Shown here: piece by piece, positions 1 through 9,795 of the stretch | How positions within the stretch are numbered: position 1 is the stretch's first letter | How the letters are laid out: every line of letters begins with the position of its first letter | Source: Methylobacterium nonmethylotrophicum | GTDB taxonomy: Bacteria; Pseudomonadota; Alphaproteobacteria; Rhizobiales; Beijerinckiaceae | DNA: 34,166 nucleotides | Assembly: GCF_004745635.1 (NCBI RefSeq) | Contig: NZ_SRLB01000048.1 | Coordinates: 1 to 34,166, forward strand | Reading direction: 5' to 3' | Notes under the pieces: model-generated | Seen by the model: the letters and a program-made list of their open reading frames with translations, nothing else | Told to the model about the DNA's origin: nothing | Database searches by the model: none | Position numbers and translations under genes: made by a program

Positions 1-169
1 CATGCCCCGTCTCCCGCTCCCGTCGTCAGGAGCAGGGAATCACGCCCTCGCCGCGCGTGCAATTTGCAAGGAAACCCACTGACCCACGCCAAGCCCTTGC
101 ACGCGCGAAGACGTGTGCATAACCAATCCGCGCGATCTTCCAACGATTTAGCCGTTCTTCACGGCCGAC
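1..169. repeat. Left copy of 169-bp terminal inverted repeat
   Basis: Positions 1-169 equal the reverse complement of 33998-34166 with one mismatch (C at 152 against T at 34015 on the + strand). Inside the repeat, 52-62 and 97-107 form an 11-bp inverted pair (CGCGCGTGCAA / TTGCACGCGCG). No protein is convincing here: an open minus-strand frame at 26-235 has no recognisable content. Both copies stop at the same base at the window edge, so the repeat probably continues outside the window. The rest of the gene-free left end (170-274) shows nothing recognisable. Confidence 0.93.
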
Positions 170-274
170 TCCGCAGAGCGCCGCTCCCGCGACGGCAATG
201 CGCGCCTGTCCACCGCACTTAGCCAAGGGACGCAAGGCTCAGCCGTCGATCAAAGGGCGGGCTTAGCCCTCACA

Positions 275-3200
275 TCAATGCACCGCCGCCCCCGCCGGCG
301 CCACCGCCCCCGGCTCGGCCGGGGCGTGCCCCGGTGCCGGACGCCGCCGGGAGAGGAGCAGGATCAGCACCGGCAGGATGATCAGGATCAGCACCGGCGC
401 CAGGCTCATGCCGCCGACGACGACGAGCGCCAGCGGCTTCTGCACCTGCGAGCCGACGCCGCCCGAGAAGGCGGCGGGGAGCAGGCCGACGCCGGCGACG
501 ACGCAGGTCATCACCACCGGGCGCATCTGGGTCATGCAGGTGCGCAGCATCGCCTCGGCCCGCGGCTCGCCGCGGGCCAGCAGCGCGTTGTAGTGGGTGA
601 GCACGATGATGCCGTCCATCACGGCGATGCCGAGCAGCGCGATGAAGCCGATCGCCGCCGAGACCGAGAACGGGGTCTCGGTGACGGCGAGCGCCACGAC
701 GCCGCCGGCGGCCGCCATCGGGATCACGCTGAGGGCCAGGAGCGTGTCGATGACCGAGCCGAAATTGACGAAGAGCAGGACCGCGATGAGCAGGATCGCC
801 AGCGGCACCGTGACCGACAGGCGGGCGAGGGCGCCCTGCATGTTGTTGAACTCGCCGACGAGTTCGAGCCGGTAGTCCGGCGGCAGCGTCACCTCCTGCG
901 CCACGCGCTCGCGCGCCTCGATGATGGTGCTGCCGAGGTCCCGGTCGCGCACGCTGAACTTCACCGGCAGGTAGCGCTCCTGGCCCTCGCGGTAGATGTA
1001 GGCCGGGCCCGACACCACCTCGACGTCGGCGACCGCGCTCAACGGGATCTGCACCCGCCCGCCGCCCTGGCTCTCGCCGGCGATGCGCAGCTCGCGGATG
1101 GCCCGGACGCTCTGGCGGTACTGCGAGGCGAGGCGCACCACGATCGGGTAGTGGCGCTCGCTGCCGGTGTCGTAGAGCTCGCCCGCCGCGTCGCCGCCGA
1201 TGGCGGTGCGCACCGTGGTGTTGATGTCGCCGGGGGTCAGGCCGTAGCGGGCGGCGCGCACCCGGTCGACGTTGATCTGCACCGTCGGCTGGCCGAGCGA
1301 GGTGAACACGCCGAGATCGGTGACGCCGGGCACGCGCTTCAGGGTCGTCTCGACCTGGCGGGCCAGGTCGGTGAGCTTCTGCAGGTCGGGCCCGAACACC
1401 TTGAACGAGTTTTCGCCCTTGATGCCGGAGACCGCCTCAGCGACGTTGTCCTGCAGGTACTGCGACAGGTTGAACTCGACGCCCGGGAACTCGGTGCGCA
1501 GGCGGTCGAGCAAAGCGGCGGTCATCGCGTCCTTGGTGATCCCCTCGCGCCACTGCTCGGCGGGCTTCAGGGGCGCGAAGAACTCGCCGTTGAAGAAGCC
1601 CGCGGCGTCGGTGCCGTCGTCGGGGCGGCCGTGCTGCGAGACCACCCGCTCGACCTCCGGCACCTCGGCGATCACCCGGCGGATCCGGTTGACGTAGAGG
1701 TTGCCCTCCTCGAGCGAGATCGTCGCCGGCATGGTGGCGCGGATCCAGAGGTTGCCCTCCTCGAGCTTGGGCAGGAATTCCAGGCCGAGGTTGCGCCCTT
1801 CCATGGCCACGCCGGCGAAGAGGAGGCCGGCGAGCCCCAGCGTCAGGGTGCGGTGGGCGAGTGCCGCCCGGATCACCGGCCGGTAGAGCCGGTCGAGACC
1901 GCGCACCAGGAGGGTCTCGACCTCCTCGATGTGCTCGGGCAGCAGGTAGGCCGAGAGGACTGGCGTCACCGTGAAGGTGGCGATGAGGCCGCCCGCCAGC
2001 GCGTAGGCGTAGGTCTGGGCCATCGGCCCGAAGATGTTGCCCTCGACGCCCGACAGCGTGAAGAGCGGCAGGAAGCCGGTGACGATGATGATCGCCGCGA
2101 AGACGATCGAGCGACTGACGTCGGAGGAGGCGAGCGCGATCAGGCCGAGCTTCCTCGGCCTGCCCTTGGCGTGGGCGAGGCCGGGGGGCAACGGGGGCCC
2201 GTGGCCCGAGAGGCGACGGAAGATCGCCTCGACCATGATGACCGTGCCGTCGACGATCAGGCCGAAATCGAGGGCGCCGACCGACAGCAGGTTGGCCGAT
2301 TCGCCCCGCACCACCAGGATGATGACGGCGAAGAACAGCGCGAACGGGATCGTCGCCACGACGATGATCGCGCTCCTCAGGTTGCCGAGGAAGAGCCACT
2401 GCACCACCAGGATCAGCAGGATCCCGACCATCATGTTGTGGAGCACGGTGTGGGTGGTGACGGCGATGAGGTCGGCGCGGTCGTAGATGCGCTCGATGCG
2501 CACGCCGGGCGGCAGGATGCCGGCGGCCTCGATCTTCGCGACCTCGGCCTTCACCGCCTCGATCGAGGGGGTCGAGCGCTCGCCGCGGCGCATCAGCACG
2601 ATGCCCTGGACGATGTCGTCGTCCTCGTTCATGCCGGCGATGCCGAGCCGCGGCTGGTGGCCGATGGTGACGGTGGCGACGTCGCGCACCAGCACCGGCG
2701 CGCCGCCCGATTGCGACAGCACCGTCTCGGCGATGTCGTCGACCGAGCGGATCAGGCCGACGCCGCGAACCACCGCCGACTGGCTGCCCAGGGTGATCCG
2801 GTTGCCGCCGACGTTGAGGTTGCTGTCGTTGAGGGTCTTGACCACGCCCGAGAGGGTCAGGCCGTAGGCCATCAGCCGGTCGAGGTCGACGCCGATCTCG
2901 AAGGTCTTGGTCTTGCCGCCCCAGCCGATGACGTCGATGACGCCCGGCACGGCGCGGAACCGCTTGCGCAGGACCCAGTCCTGCAGGGTCTTGAGGTCGA
3001 GGACGCTGTAGCCGTCCGGCGCGACGAGCTTGTAGCGGAAGATCTCGCCGATCGGGCTCACCGGCGAGATCGCGGGCTTCGCGCCGTTCGGCAGCCCGTC
3101 GAGCTGGGCCAGCCGGTTGAGCACCTGCTGCTCGGCCTCCCGGTAGCTGTTGGCGAAGCCGAATTGCAGCTTCACGTCGGACAGGCCGTAGAGCGAGACG

Positions 3201-3448
3201 GTGCGGACCTGCTTGAGGTCGGGGAGGCCCGAGGTGATCACCTCGATCGGCACCGTGATGTAGCGCTCGATCTCCTCGCCCGAGAGGCCCGGCGCCTGGG
3301 TGATGACGTTCACCATCGGGGGCGTCGGGTCGGGATAGGCCTCGATGTTGAGGCTCTGGAACGCCGCCAGCCCCCCGGCCAGCAGGGCCACGAAGGCCAG
3401 GACGACGAGGGCGCGCTGGCGTAGGGCGAGGCCGACGATGCCGTTCAT
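275..3448 (-). CDS. czcA: Heavy-metal efflux RND transporter, CzcA/CusA family inner-membrane pump
   Basis: A 1057-residue RND permease of normal family length. It exports metal ions from the periplasm or cytoplasm using the proton gradient, as the inner-membrane part of a tripartite pump. The first membrane helix is at residues 10-30 and is followed by the porter start EAYPDPTPP. Helix 4 carries GALDFGLIVDG (about 391-401), with D394 and D400. The DFG-IVDG pattern is typical of the divalent-cation (Czc/Cnr-like) HME branch more than of the CusA copper/silver branch, but substrate cannot be fixed from this. The adaptor gene lies 69 bp upstream on the same strand, so the two are probably co-transcribed. 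No CzcC-type outer-membrane factor follows before the window edge. The ATG at 3448 starts directly at the canonical N-terminus. Confidence 0.95.
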   Translation of the reverse strand: MNGIVGLALRQRALVVLAFVALLAGGLAAFQSLNIEAYPDPTPPMVNVITQAPGLSGEEIERYITVPIEVITSGLPDLKQVRTVSLYGLSDVKLQFGFANSYREAEQQVLNRLAQLDGLPNGAKPAISPVSPIGEIFRYKLVAPDGYSVLDLKTLQDWVLRKRFRAVPGVIDVIGWGGKTKTFEIGVDLDRLMAYGLTLSGVVKTLNDSNLNVGGNRITLGSQSAVVRGVGLIRSVDDIAETVLSQSGGAPVLVRDVATVTIGHQPRLGIAGMNEDDDIVQGIVLMRRGERSTPSIEAVKAEVAKIEAAGILPPGVRIERIYDRADLIAVTTHTVLHNMMVGILLILVVQWLFLGNLRSAIIVVATIPFALFFAVIILVVRGESANLLSVGALDFGLIVDGTVIMVEAIFRRLSGHGPPLPPGLAHAKGRPRKLGLIALASSDVSRSIVFAAIIIVTGFLPLFTLSGVEGNIFGPMAQTYAYALAGGLIATFTVTPVLSAYLLPEHIEEVETLLVRGLDRLYRPVIRAALAHRTLTLGLAGLLFAGVAMEGRNLGLEFLPKLEEGNLWIRATMPATISLEEGNLYVNRIRRVIAEVPEVERVVSQHGRPDDGTDAAGFFNGEFFAPLKPAEQWREGITKDAMTAALLDRLRTEFPGVEFNLSQYLQDNVAEAVSGIKGENSFKVFGPDLQKLTDLARQVETTLKRVPGVTDLGVFTSLGQPTVQINVDRVRAARYGLTPGDINTTVRTAIGGDAAGELYDTGSERHYPIVVRLASQYRQSVRAIRELRIAGESQGGGRVQIPLSAVADVEVVSGPAYIYREGQERYLPVKFSVRDRDLGSTIIEARERVAQEVTLPPDYRLELVGEFNNMQGALARLSVTVPLAILLIAVLLFVNFGSVIDTLLALSVIPMAAAGGVVALAVTETPFSVSAAIGFIALLGIAVMDGIIVLTHYNALLARGEPRAEAMLRTCMTQMRPVVMTCVVAGVGLLPAAFSGGVGSQVQKPLALVVVGGMSLAPVLILIILPVLILLLSRRRPAPGHAPAEPGAVAPAGAAVH

Positions 3449-3517
3449 GGCCGGATCCCGAGAGGAGCGTTGAGCGATGGGGGAGGGCGCCCCGGCCCGG
3501 GCAGCCGGGGCTGGTCG

Positions 3518-4738
3518 TCAGCTCTGGGTCGACATCCGGTCGATGAAGAGCGAGCCGCGGGAGATCACCCGCTCGCCCTCCTTCAGCCCGTCGAGGATCT
3601 CGACGGTCCCGCCGTCGACGATGCCGGGCCGCACCGGGCGGTTCTCGACCGAGTTGTCGGGCTTGATCACCCAGACGCTGGCCTTGTTGCCCTCGAGGAT
3701 CACGGCGGCGCGGGGCACGGCGTGGGACAGGTTCTCGCGCTCGTTGATGATCCGGACGCTGGCGTACATCTCGGGCTTGAGCAGACCTTGGCGGTTGTCG
3801 ATCTCGGCCCGTACGGTGATGCGCCGGGTCGCCGGGTCGACCGAGGTGCCGATGTAGTTGATCCGGCCCTCGAAGGTGCGCTCCGGATGGGCGGGCACCC
3901 GGAACAGGAGCTTCTCGCCGATCTCGGCCTTGGCGGCGTCGGCTTCGCGCAGCTGCGCCACCAGCCAGACCTTCGACAGGTCGCCGATGAGGTAGGACGG
4001 CTCCCCGCCGGTGCCGACATACTGGCCCGGGCCGATCTTGCGCTGGATGATGGTGCCGTCGAGGGGCGCGTTGATCGGGGTGTTGGGGTTGATCGCCGAG
4101 CCCCGCTGCAGCGCCGCCATGTCCTCGTCGCGAAGCCCCAGGATGCGCAGGCGGTTGCGCACCGCCTCGAGCCCGACCTCGGCGGTGCGGTTGTCGTTGG
4201 TGGCGCTGGTGAGGTCGTTCTGGGCGACCTGCAGCTCGCGCAGGGTCGTGGCGCGGGTCTCGAACAGGTCGCGCTGGCGCTTCTCGGCGGCCTGCGCGAA
4301 GGCGAGCTGCGAGCGGCTCTTGTTGAGCACGTTGAGGGCCGCGAGATAGTCGTTCTGGGCCTGCACCATCTCGTTGGCCTGGACCGAGAACAGCGGCTGG
4401 CCGCGCTTCACCTGCTCGCCCGCCCGGGCGAAGATGGCGATGACCCGCCCCGGATAGGGCGAGAAGACCGGGGTGGCCTGGTACTCGTCGACCCCGATCT
4501 TGCCCTCGGTGGCGATCTCCTCGAAGAACTGGCGCTTCACCACCGGCTCGCTCGACACCGTGGCGAGCTGGGACGGGGTGAGGGTGAAGGCGCGGGCCTG
4601 GCGGACCGGCACGTCCGCGAAGGCGACGATCGGCTGCTGACGCGGGCCCGGCCGCAGGTAGGGGTAGGCGAAGACCGCGCCGGCGACGGCGACGGCCAGG
4701 ATGACGACCTGGCTCCTCAGTCTCAGCGTCCGGGGCAT
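3518..4738 (-). CDS. czcB: RND efflux periplasmic adaptor subunit (membrane fusion protein, CzcB-like)
   Basis: A 406-residue adaptor that links the inner-membrane RND pump to an outer-membrane channel. Residues 8-25 form a signal anchor. A lipoyl/barrel half-motif (SPYPGRVIAIFARAGEQV, about residue 92) is followed by an alpha-helical hairpin, the second lipoyl half (INAPLDGTIIQRKIGPGQYV) and beta-barrel/membrane-proximal domains. The open frame extends to 4894, but the extra 52 residues are basic and unlike any adaptor. I chose ATG 4738 because MPRTLRL begins the signal anchor. No His-rich metal-binding N-terminus is visible. It is the first gene of a two-gene operon with the pump. Confidence 0.92.
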   Translation of the reverse strand: MPRTLRLRSQVVILAVAVAGAVFAYPYLRPGPRQQPIVAFADVPVRQARAFTLTPSQLATVSSEPVVKRQFFEEIATEGKIGVDEYQATPVFSPYPGRVIAIFARAGEQVKRGQPLFSVQANEMVQAQNDYLAALNVLNKSRSQLAFAQAAEKRQRDLFETRATTLRELQVAQNDLTSATNDNRTAEVGLEAVRNRLRILGLRDEDMAALQRGSAINPNTPINAPLDGTIIQRKIGPGQYVGTGGEPSYLIGDLSKVWLVAQLREADAAKAEIGEKLLFRVPAHPERTFEGRINYIGTSVDPATRRITVRAEIDNRQGLLKPEMYASVRIINERENLSHAVPRAAVILEGNKASVWVIKPDNSVENRPVRPGIVDGGTVEILDGLKEGERVISRGSLFIDRMSTQS

Positions 4739-4775
4739 CCTGTCACACTCTCGTCTGCGGGCGCACCGCTGCGGC

Positions 4776-4793
4776 ACGGTCGTCAATGACCGT
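4776..4793. promoter_or_regulatory. Dyad symmetry upstream of the RND operon, possible operator
   Basis: ACGGTC-GTCAAT-GACCGT is a perfect 6-bp inverted repeat with a 6-base spacer, 38 bp upstream of the adaptor ATG (4738). An AT-rich patch at 4808-4850 lies just beyond it and could hold the promoter. A repressor site is a plausible reading, but no metal regulator gene is in the window and the dyad is short. Confidence 0.3.
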
Positions 4794-5048
4794 TCAGCAT
4801 CGCGAAGGCAACACTTAGCAAATTTTGTTGACGCGAGAATGAATGATTGCCGGGACCGGATGGTTCCGGACCTGCTGTGCCGCCCGCGAGACACTCGGTC
4901 CCCTCCGCTGGGGAAGACTCGGGAGAGAGGCCGGATGCAACGCCCGGAGACACCCGGGACGTCTGGAGCGCGCGGATCCTCTTCCGTGCGGGCGAGCCGG
5001 GATCCCGTGGCTTCTCTTCACCCATGCCTGCGGTGCGCGCGGCCGTGG
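4794..5048. other. Gene-free gap between the RND operon and the chemosensory operon
   Basis: Together with 4739-4793 this makes a 310-bp gap. It holds an AT-rich patch (about 4808-4850, including AAATTTTGTTGAC) and otherwise GC-rich sequence with no convincing gene or RNA. No T-tract terminator for the chemosensory operon is visible after its last stop at 5049. Confidence 0.5.
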
Positions 5049-6967
5049 TCACCCCTTGGGAGCGAGCAGGGCCGCCACCCGGGCCGCCAGGTCGGCGGAG
5101 GGAAAGGGCTTCTCCAGCACCGCGAAGTCCGCCGGGATGCGGGCGGCCTCGGCATGGCCGGTGACGAGCAGGAAGGGCAGGGCGGGGAAGCGCTCCCGCA
5201 CCGCCTCGGCGAGATCGATGCCGCTCATGCCGGGCATCGCCAGGTCGGCGACCACGAGGTCGAACCGCTCCGATTCGAGGCGCTCCAGCGCCGCCTCGCC
5301 GCTCGGCACCTCGGCCTCGTCGTAGCCGAAGCCGTTGAGGAAGGAGGCGGTGACGTGCCGGACCTGGGGGTCGTCGTCGACCACCAGCACGCGGGCCCGG
5401 CGGGGGGCCGGGGCGGGCGCGCTCGGCGCGATCGGAGCCGCCTCCACCGCCTCGCGGGAGCGCGGCAGGTAGAGGCGGACCGTGGTGCCGCGCCCGACCG
5501 TGCTGTCGATCCGGATGGTGCCGCCGGATTGCTGGACGAGGCCGAACACCATGGCGAGGCCCAGACCCGTGCCCTGGCCGACGCCCTTCGTGGTGAAGAA
5601 CGGCTCGAACACCCGGCTCAGGATCTCCGGCGGGATGCCGGTGCCGGTATCCGTGATGGCGATCACCGCGTAGTCGCCGGGTTTCAGGTTCGGGTCCTGG
5701 AGGTTCGGGTCGGCGCTGGCGCGGACCGTCTCGTTGCGGGTCGCGAGGGCGACGACGCCGCCCTCCGGCATCGCGTCGCGGCCGTTGATGCAGAGGTTCA
5801 GGATCGCGAGTTCGAGCTGGTCCGGGTCGACCTTCGCCGGCCACAGGTCGGGGCTGAGGTCGTGCTCGACCTGGACGAAGCCGCCCAGGCTCCGCCCGAG
5901 CAGGTCGTCCATGCCGCGGATCACCGCGTTGAGGTCGACGACCCGGGCCTGGAGGTCGCGGCGGTGGCTGAAGGTCAGGAGGCGCTTGGTCAGTGCCGCG
6001 CCGCGCTGCGCCGCCTGGGCGGCGTTGGTCATCAGGCGGGACAGCCGCGCGTCGCCCGCCACCTTCGGCAGGGCGAGCTCCAGGCTGCCGAGGATCGCGG
6101 TCAGGAGGTTGTTGAAGTCGTGCGCGACGCCGCCCGCCAGGGTGCCGAGCGCCTGCATCTTGTCGGCCTGGCGCAGGCGCGCCTCGAGCAGGCGCTGCTC
6201 GGTGACGTCGCGCGCGATCACCGCGAGGTGGACCACGGTCCCGGCGGCGTCGCGGATCGGCACCCGGGTGACCTGGCTCCAGCTCTGGGCCGCCTCCGGC
6301 CCGCTCGCCGCCACCGTCTCGGTCGGGGCGCCGGAGTCGATCGCGGCCCGGTCGGCGGCCTCGGCCGCGGCGGCGACCTCGGGATTCACGAACGCGGCCT
6401 CGGTGCGGCCGAAGCAGGCCTCGGGCGAGGGCGCGCCCAGGCGCGCGGCCATGCGGGCGTTGAGGCGCAGGAAGCGCCCCTCCCTGTCCTTGAACGCGAT
6501 CGCGTCGCCCGCGTGATCGAGGAGGCCGCGCAGGAGGGCGCGCTCGGTGGCCAGTTCCCGGACGAGGCGGTGTCGCTCGTAGGCGCCCCGCACGGCGTTG
6601 CGCAGGAGCGTCGGGTCCCAGGGCTTGGTGACGTAGCCGGTGATGCCGCCGCGATTGAGGGCCGAGACCACCGCCGAGATGTCGGCGTAGCCGGTGAGCA
6701 GGATCGCCTGGGCGTCGGAGATCTCGCGCGCCCGGGCCAGGAGGGCGTCGCCGGTCAGGCCCGGCATGCGCTGGTCGGACAGGATGACGTCGATGTCGGG
6801 CTCGGCGGCGATCAGCTCCAGGGCCTCGGCCGGCCGGCTGGCGGTTAGCACCCGGTACTCGTCCTCGAGCAGATCCTCGAGGGCGACCAGGATATCCGGC
6901 TCGTCGTCGACGGCCAGGATCGTGCCGCGCCCGCCCGCGTTCATCGCCTCGCTCGTCGTGCCCACGG

Positions 6968-6971
<4 letters not shown>
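5049..6971 (-). CDS. Hybrid histidine kinase, REC-PAS-HisKA-HATPase-REC
   Basis: A 640-residue cytoplasmic phosphorelay protein with no membrane segment. Domains: N-terminal receiver (about 16-135; VDDE, phospho-Asp D66 in LSDQRMPG, KPW at 116-118), PAS (about 145-260), HisKA with H284 in GGVAHDFNNLL, HATPase (N-box NLCINGRDAM about 392-401, DTGTGIPP, GQGTGLGL) and C-terminal receiver (about 526-638; VVDDD, D576, K621). The N-terminal receiver resembles those of RpfG/NtrC-like regulators. It is the last gene of the chemosensory operon: its ATG at 6971 overlaps the previous stop as ATGA. This suggests it is a terminal node receiving from the upstream kinase or CheA. No DNA-binding or GGDEF output follows, so the final target must lie elsewhere. 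Confidence 0.93.
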
Positions 6972-8706
<1,735 letters not shown>

Positions 8707-8710
<4 letters not shown>

Positions 8711-9795
8711 GGCGACAGGCCCGGCTGGACCGCCCGCAGGACGCGCGGGGCGATCAGGTCGAGGGGCAGCACGCTGCCGGCCGCCCGCAGGCGCACGGCC
8801 GCCGCCGGCATGCCGTAGACGACCGCCGAGCTCTCGTGCTCGGCGATGGTGGCCGCACCCGCGCGGTGCATGTCGAGGAGGCCCGCCGCACCGTCCTCGC
8901 CCATGCCGGTGAGCAGCACGCCGAGGCCCCGCGGGCCCGCCGAACGGGCGACGGAGCGGAACAGCAGCGTGGCGGAGGGGCGCTGGCCGCCGACCGGCGG
9001 CTCGTCCACGAGGGCGATGAGCCCGCCGGGGGTCAAGGTCAGGTGCCGGTCGCCGGGCGCGACGTAGACGTGGCCGGGCAGGGGCCGCACGCCCTCGCTC
9101 GCGATCACGACGGCGAGCGGCACGACGCCGTTGAGCCAGTCGGCGAAGCCCTCCATGAAGGCGGCGCCCATGTGCTGGACCAGCAGGACGGGAAGCGGGA
9201 AATCCGCCGGCAGGGCGCCGAGCAGCTTGGCGAAGGCCGGGGGCCCGCCGGTCGAGGCCGCCACCGCCAGCACGCTCGGGGCCTGAGTCGCGGGAAGCGG
9301 GCCGCTCCTCTCATCCCGGGGAGCGTCTTGCCGGGGAGCATCCTGGCGGGCCAGGCGCTCGGACCCGATCGGCCTGCGCCGGATCACCGGCACCTGGCTC
9401 ATGATGCGCAGCTGGGTGCAGATCTGGTCGGAGATCGCCTCGTAGGCGCGGTTGCCGGTGCCGACCGGCTTCTCGACCACGCTGAGCGCGCCGGCCCGCA
9501 GGGCGTTCATCGAGATCCTGAGCGACGAATCCTCGATCGCGTCGGCCACCACCACGATCGGGGTCGGGCGCTCGGCCATGATCCGGCGGGTGGTCTCCAG
9601 GCCGTCGATGCCCGGCAGGCGGATGTCCATCGAGATCACGTCGGGCTGGACCCGGTGGATCTCCCGCAGGGCCTCCTCGCCGGAGGCGACCGCCGCGACG
9701 AGGGCCAGGCGCGGATCGCGGCTGACGATGTGGGCGAGGAGCTGGCGCACCACCAGCGAATCCTCCACCAGCATGACGCGGACGGGGGCGCTCAC
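8707..9795 (-). CDS. cheB: CheB-type chemotaxis response regulator / protein-glutamate methylesterase
   Basis: A 362-residue protein that removes methyl groups from (and deamidates) chemoreceptors. The receiver domain comes first (LVEDS, phospho-Asp D57, K109 in EKP), then a linker, then the CheB esterase domain with the Ser-His-Asp triad S181 (AASTGG), H208 (LLVQHMG) and D301 (GMGEDGAAG). The frame is open well upstream, but that part is antisense-like Pro/Arg/Gly sequence. GTG 9795 overlaps the CheA stop as GTGA, the same coupling used elsewhere in this operon; ATG 9774 is the alternative. The stop overlaps the next gene's GTG. It corresponds to WspF/CheB3 by position. Confidence 0.94.

Noticed and set aside
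26..235. A 69-codon minus-strand frame across the left terminal repeat
   Set aside because: No ribosome site, no family, and it would be interrupted differently in the other repeat copy beyond position 169.
278..3424. A very long open frame on the + strand opposite the RND pump gene
   Set aside because: Its translation is His/Arg/Asp/Gln-rich without domains, and the minus-strand frame is a textbook RND pump. It is a GC-rich antisense shadow.
4701..6848. A 715-codon + strand frame opposite the last hybrid kinase
   Set aside because: Low-complexity Arg/Gly/Asp translation with no motif; shadow of the kinase gene.
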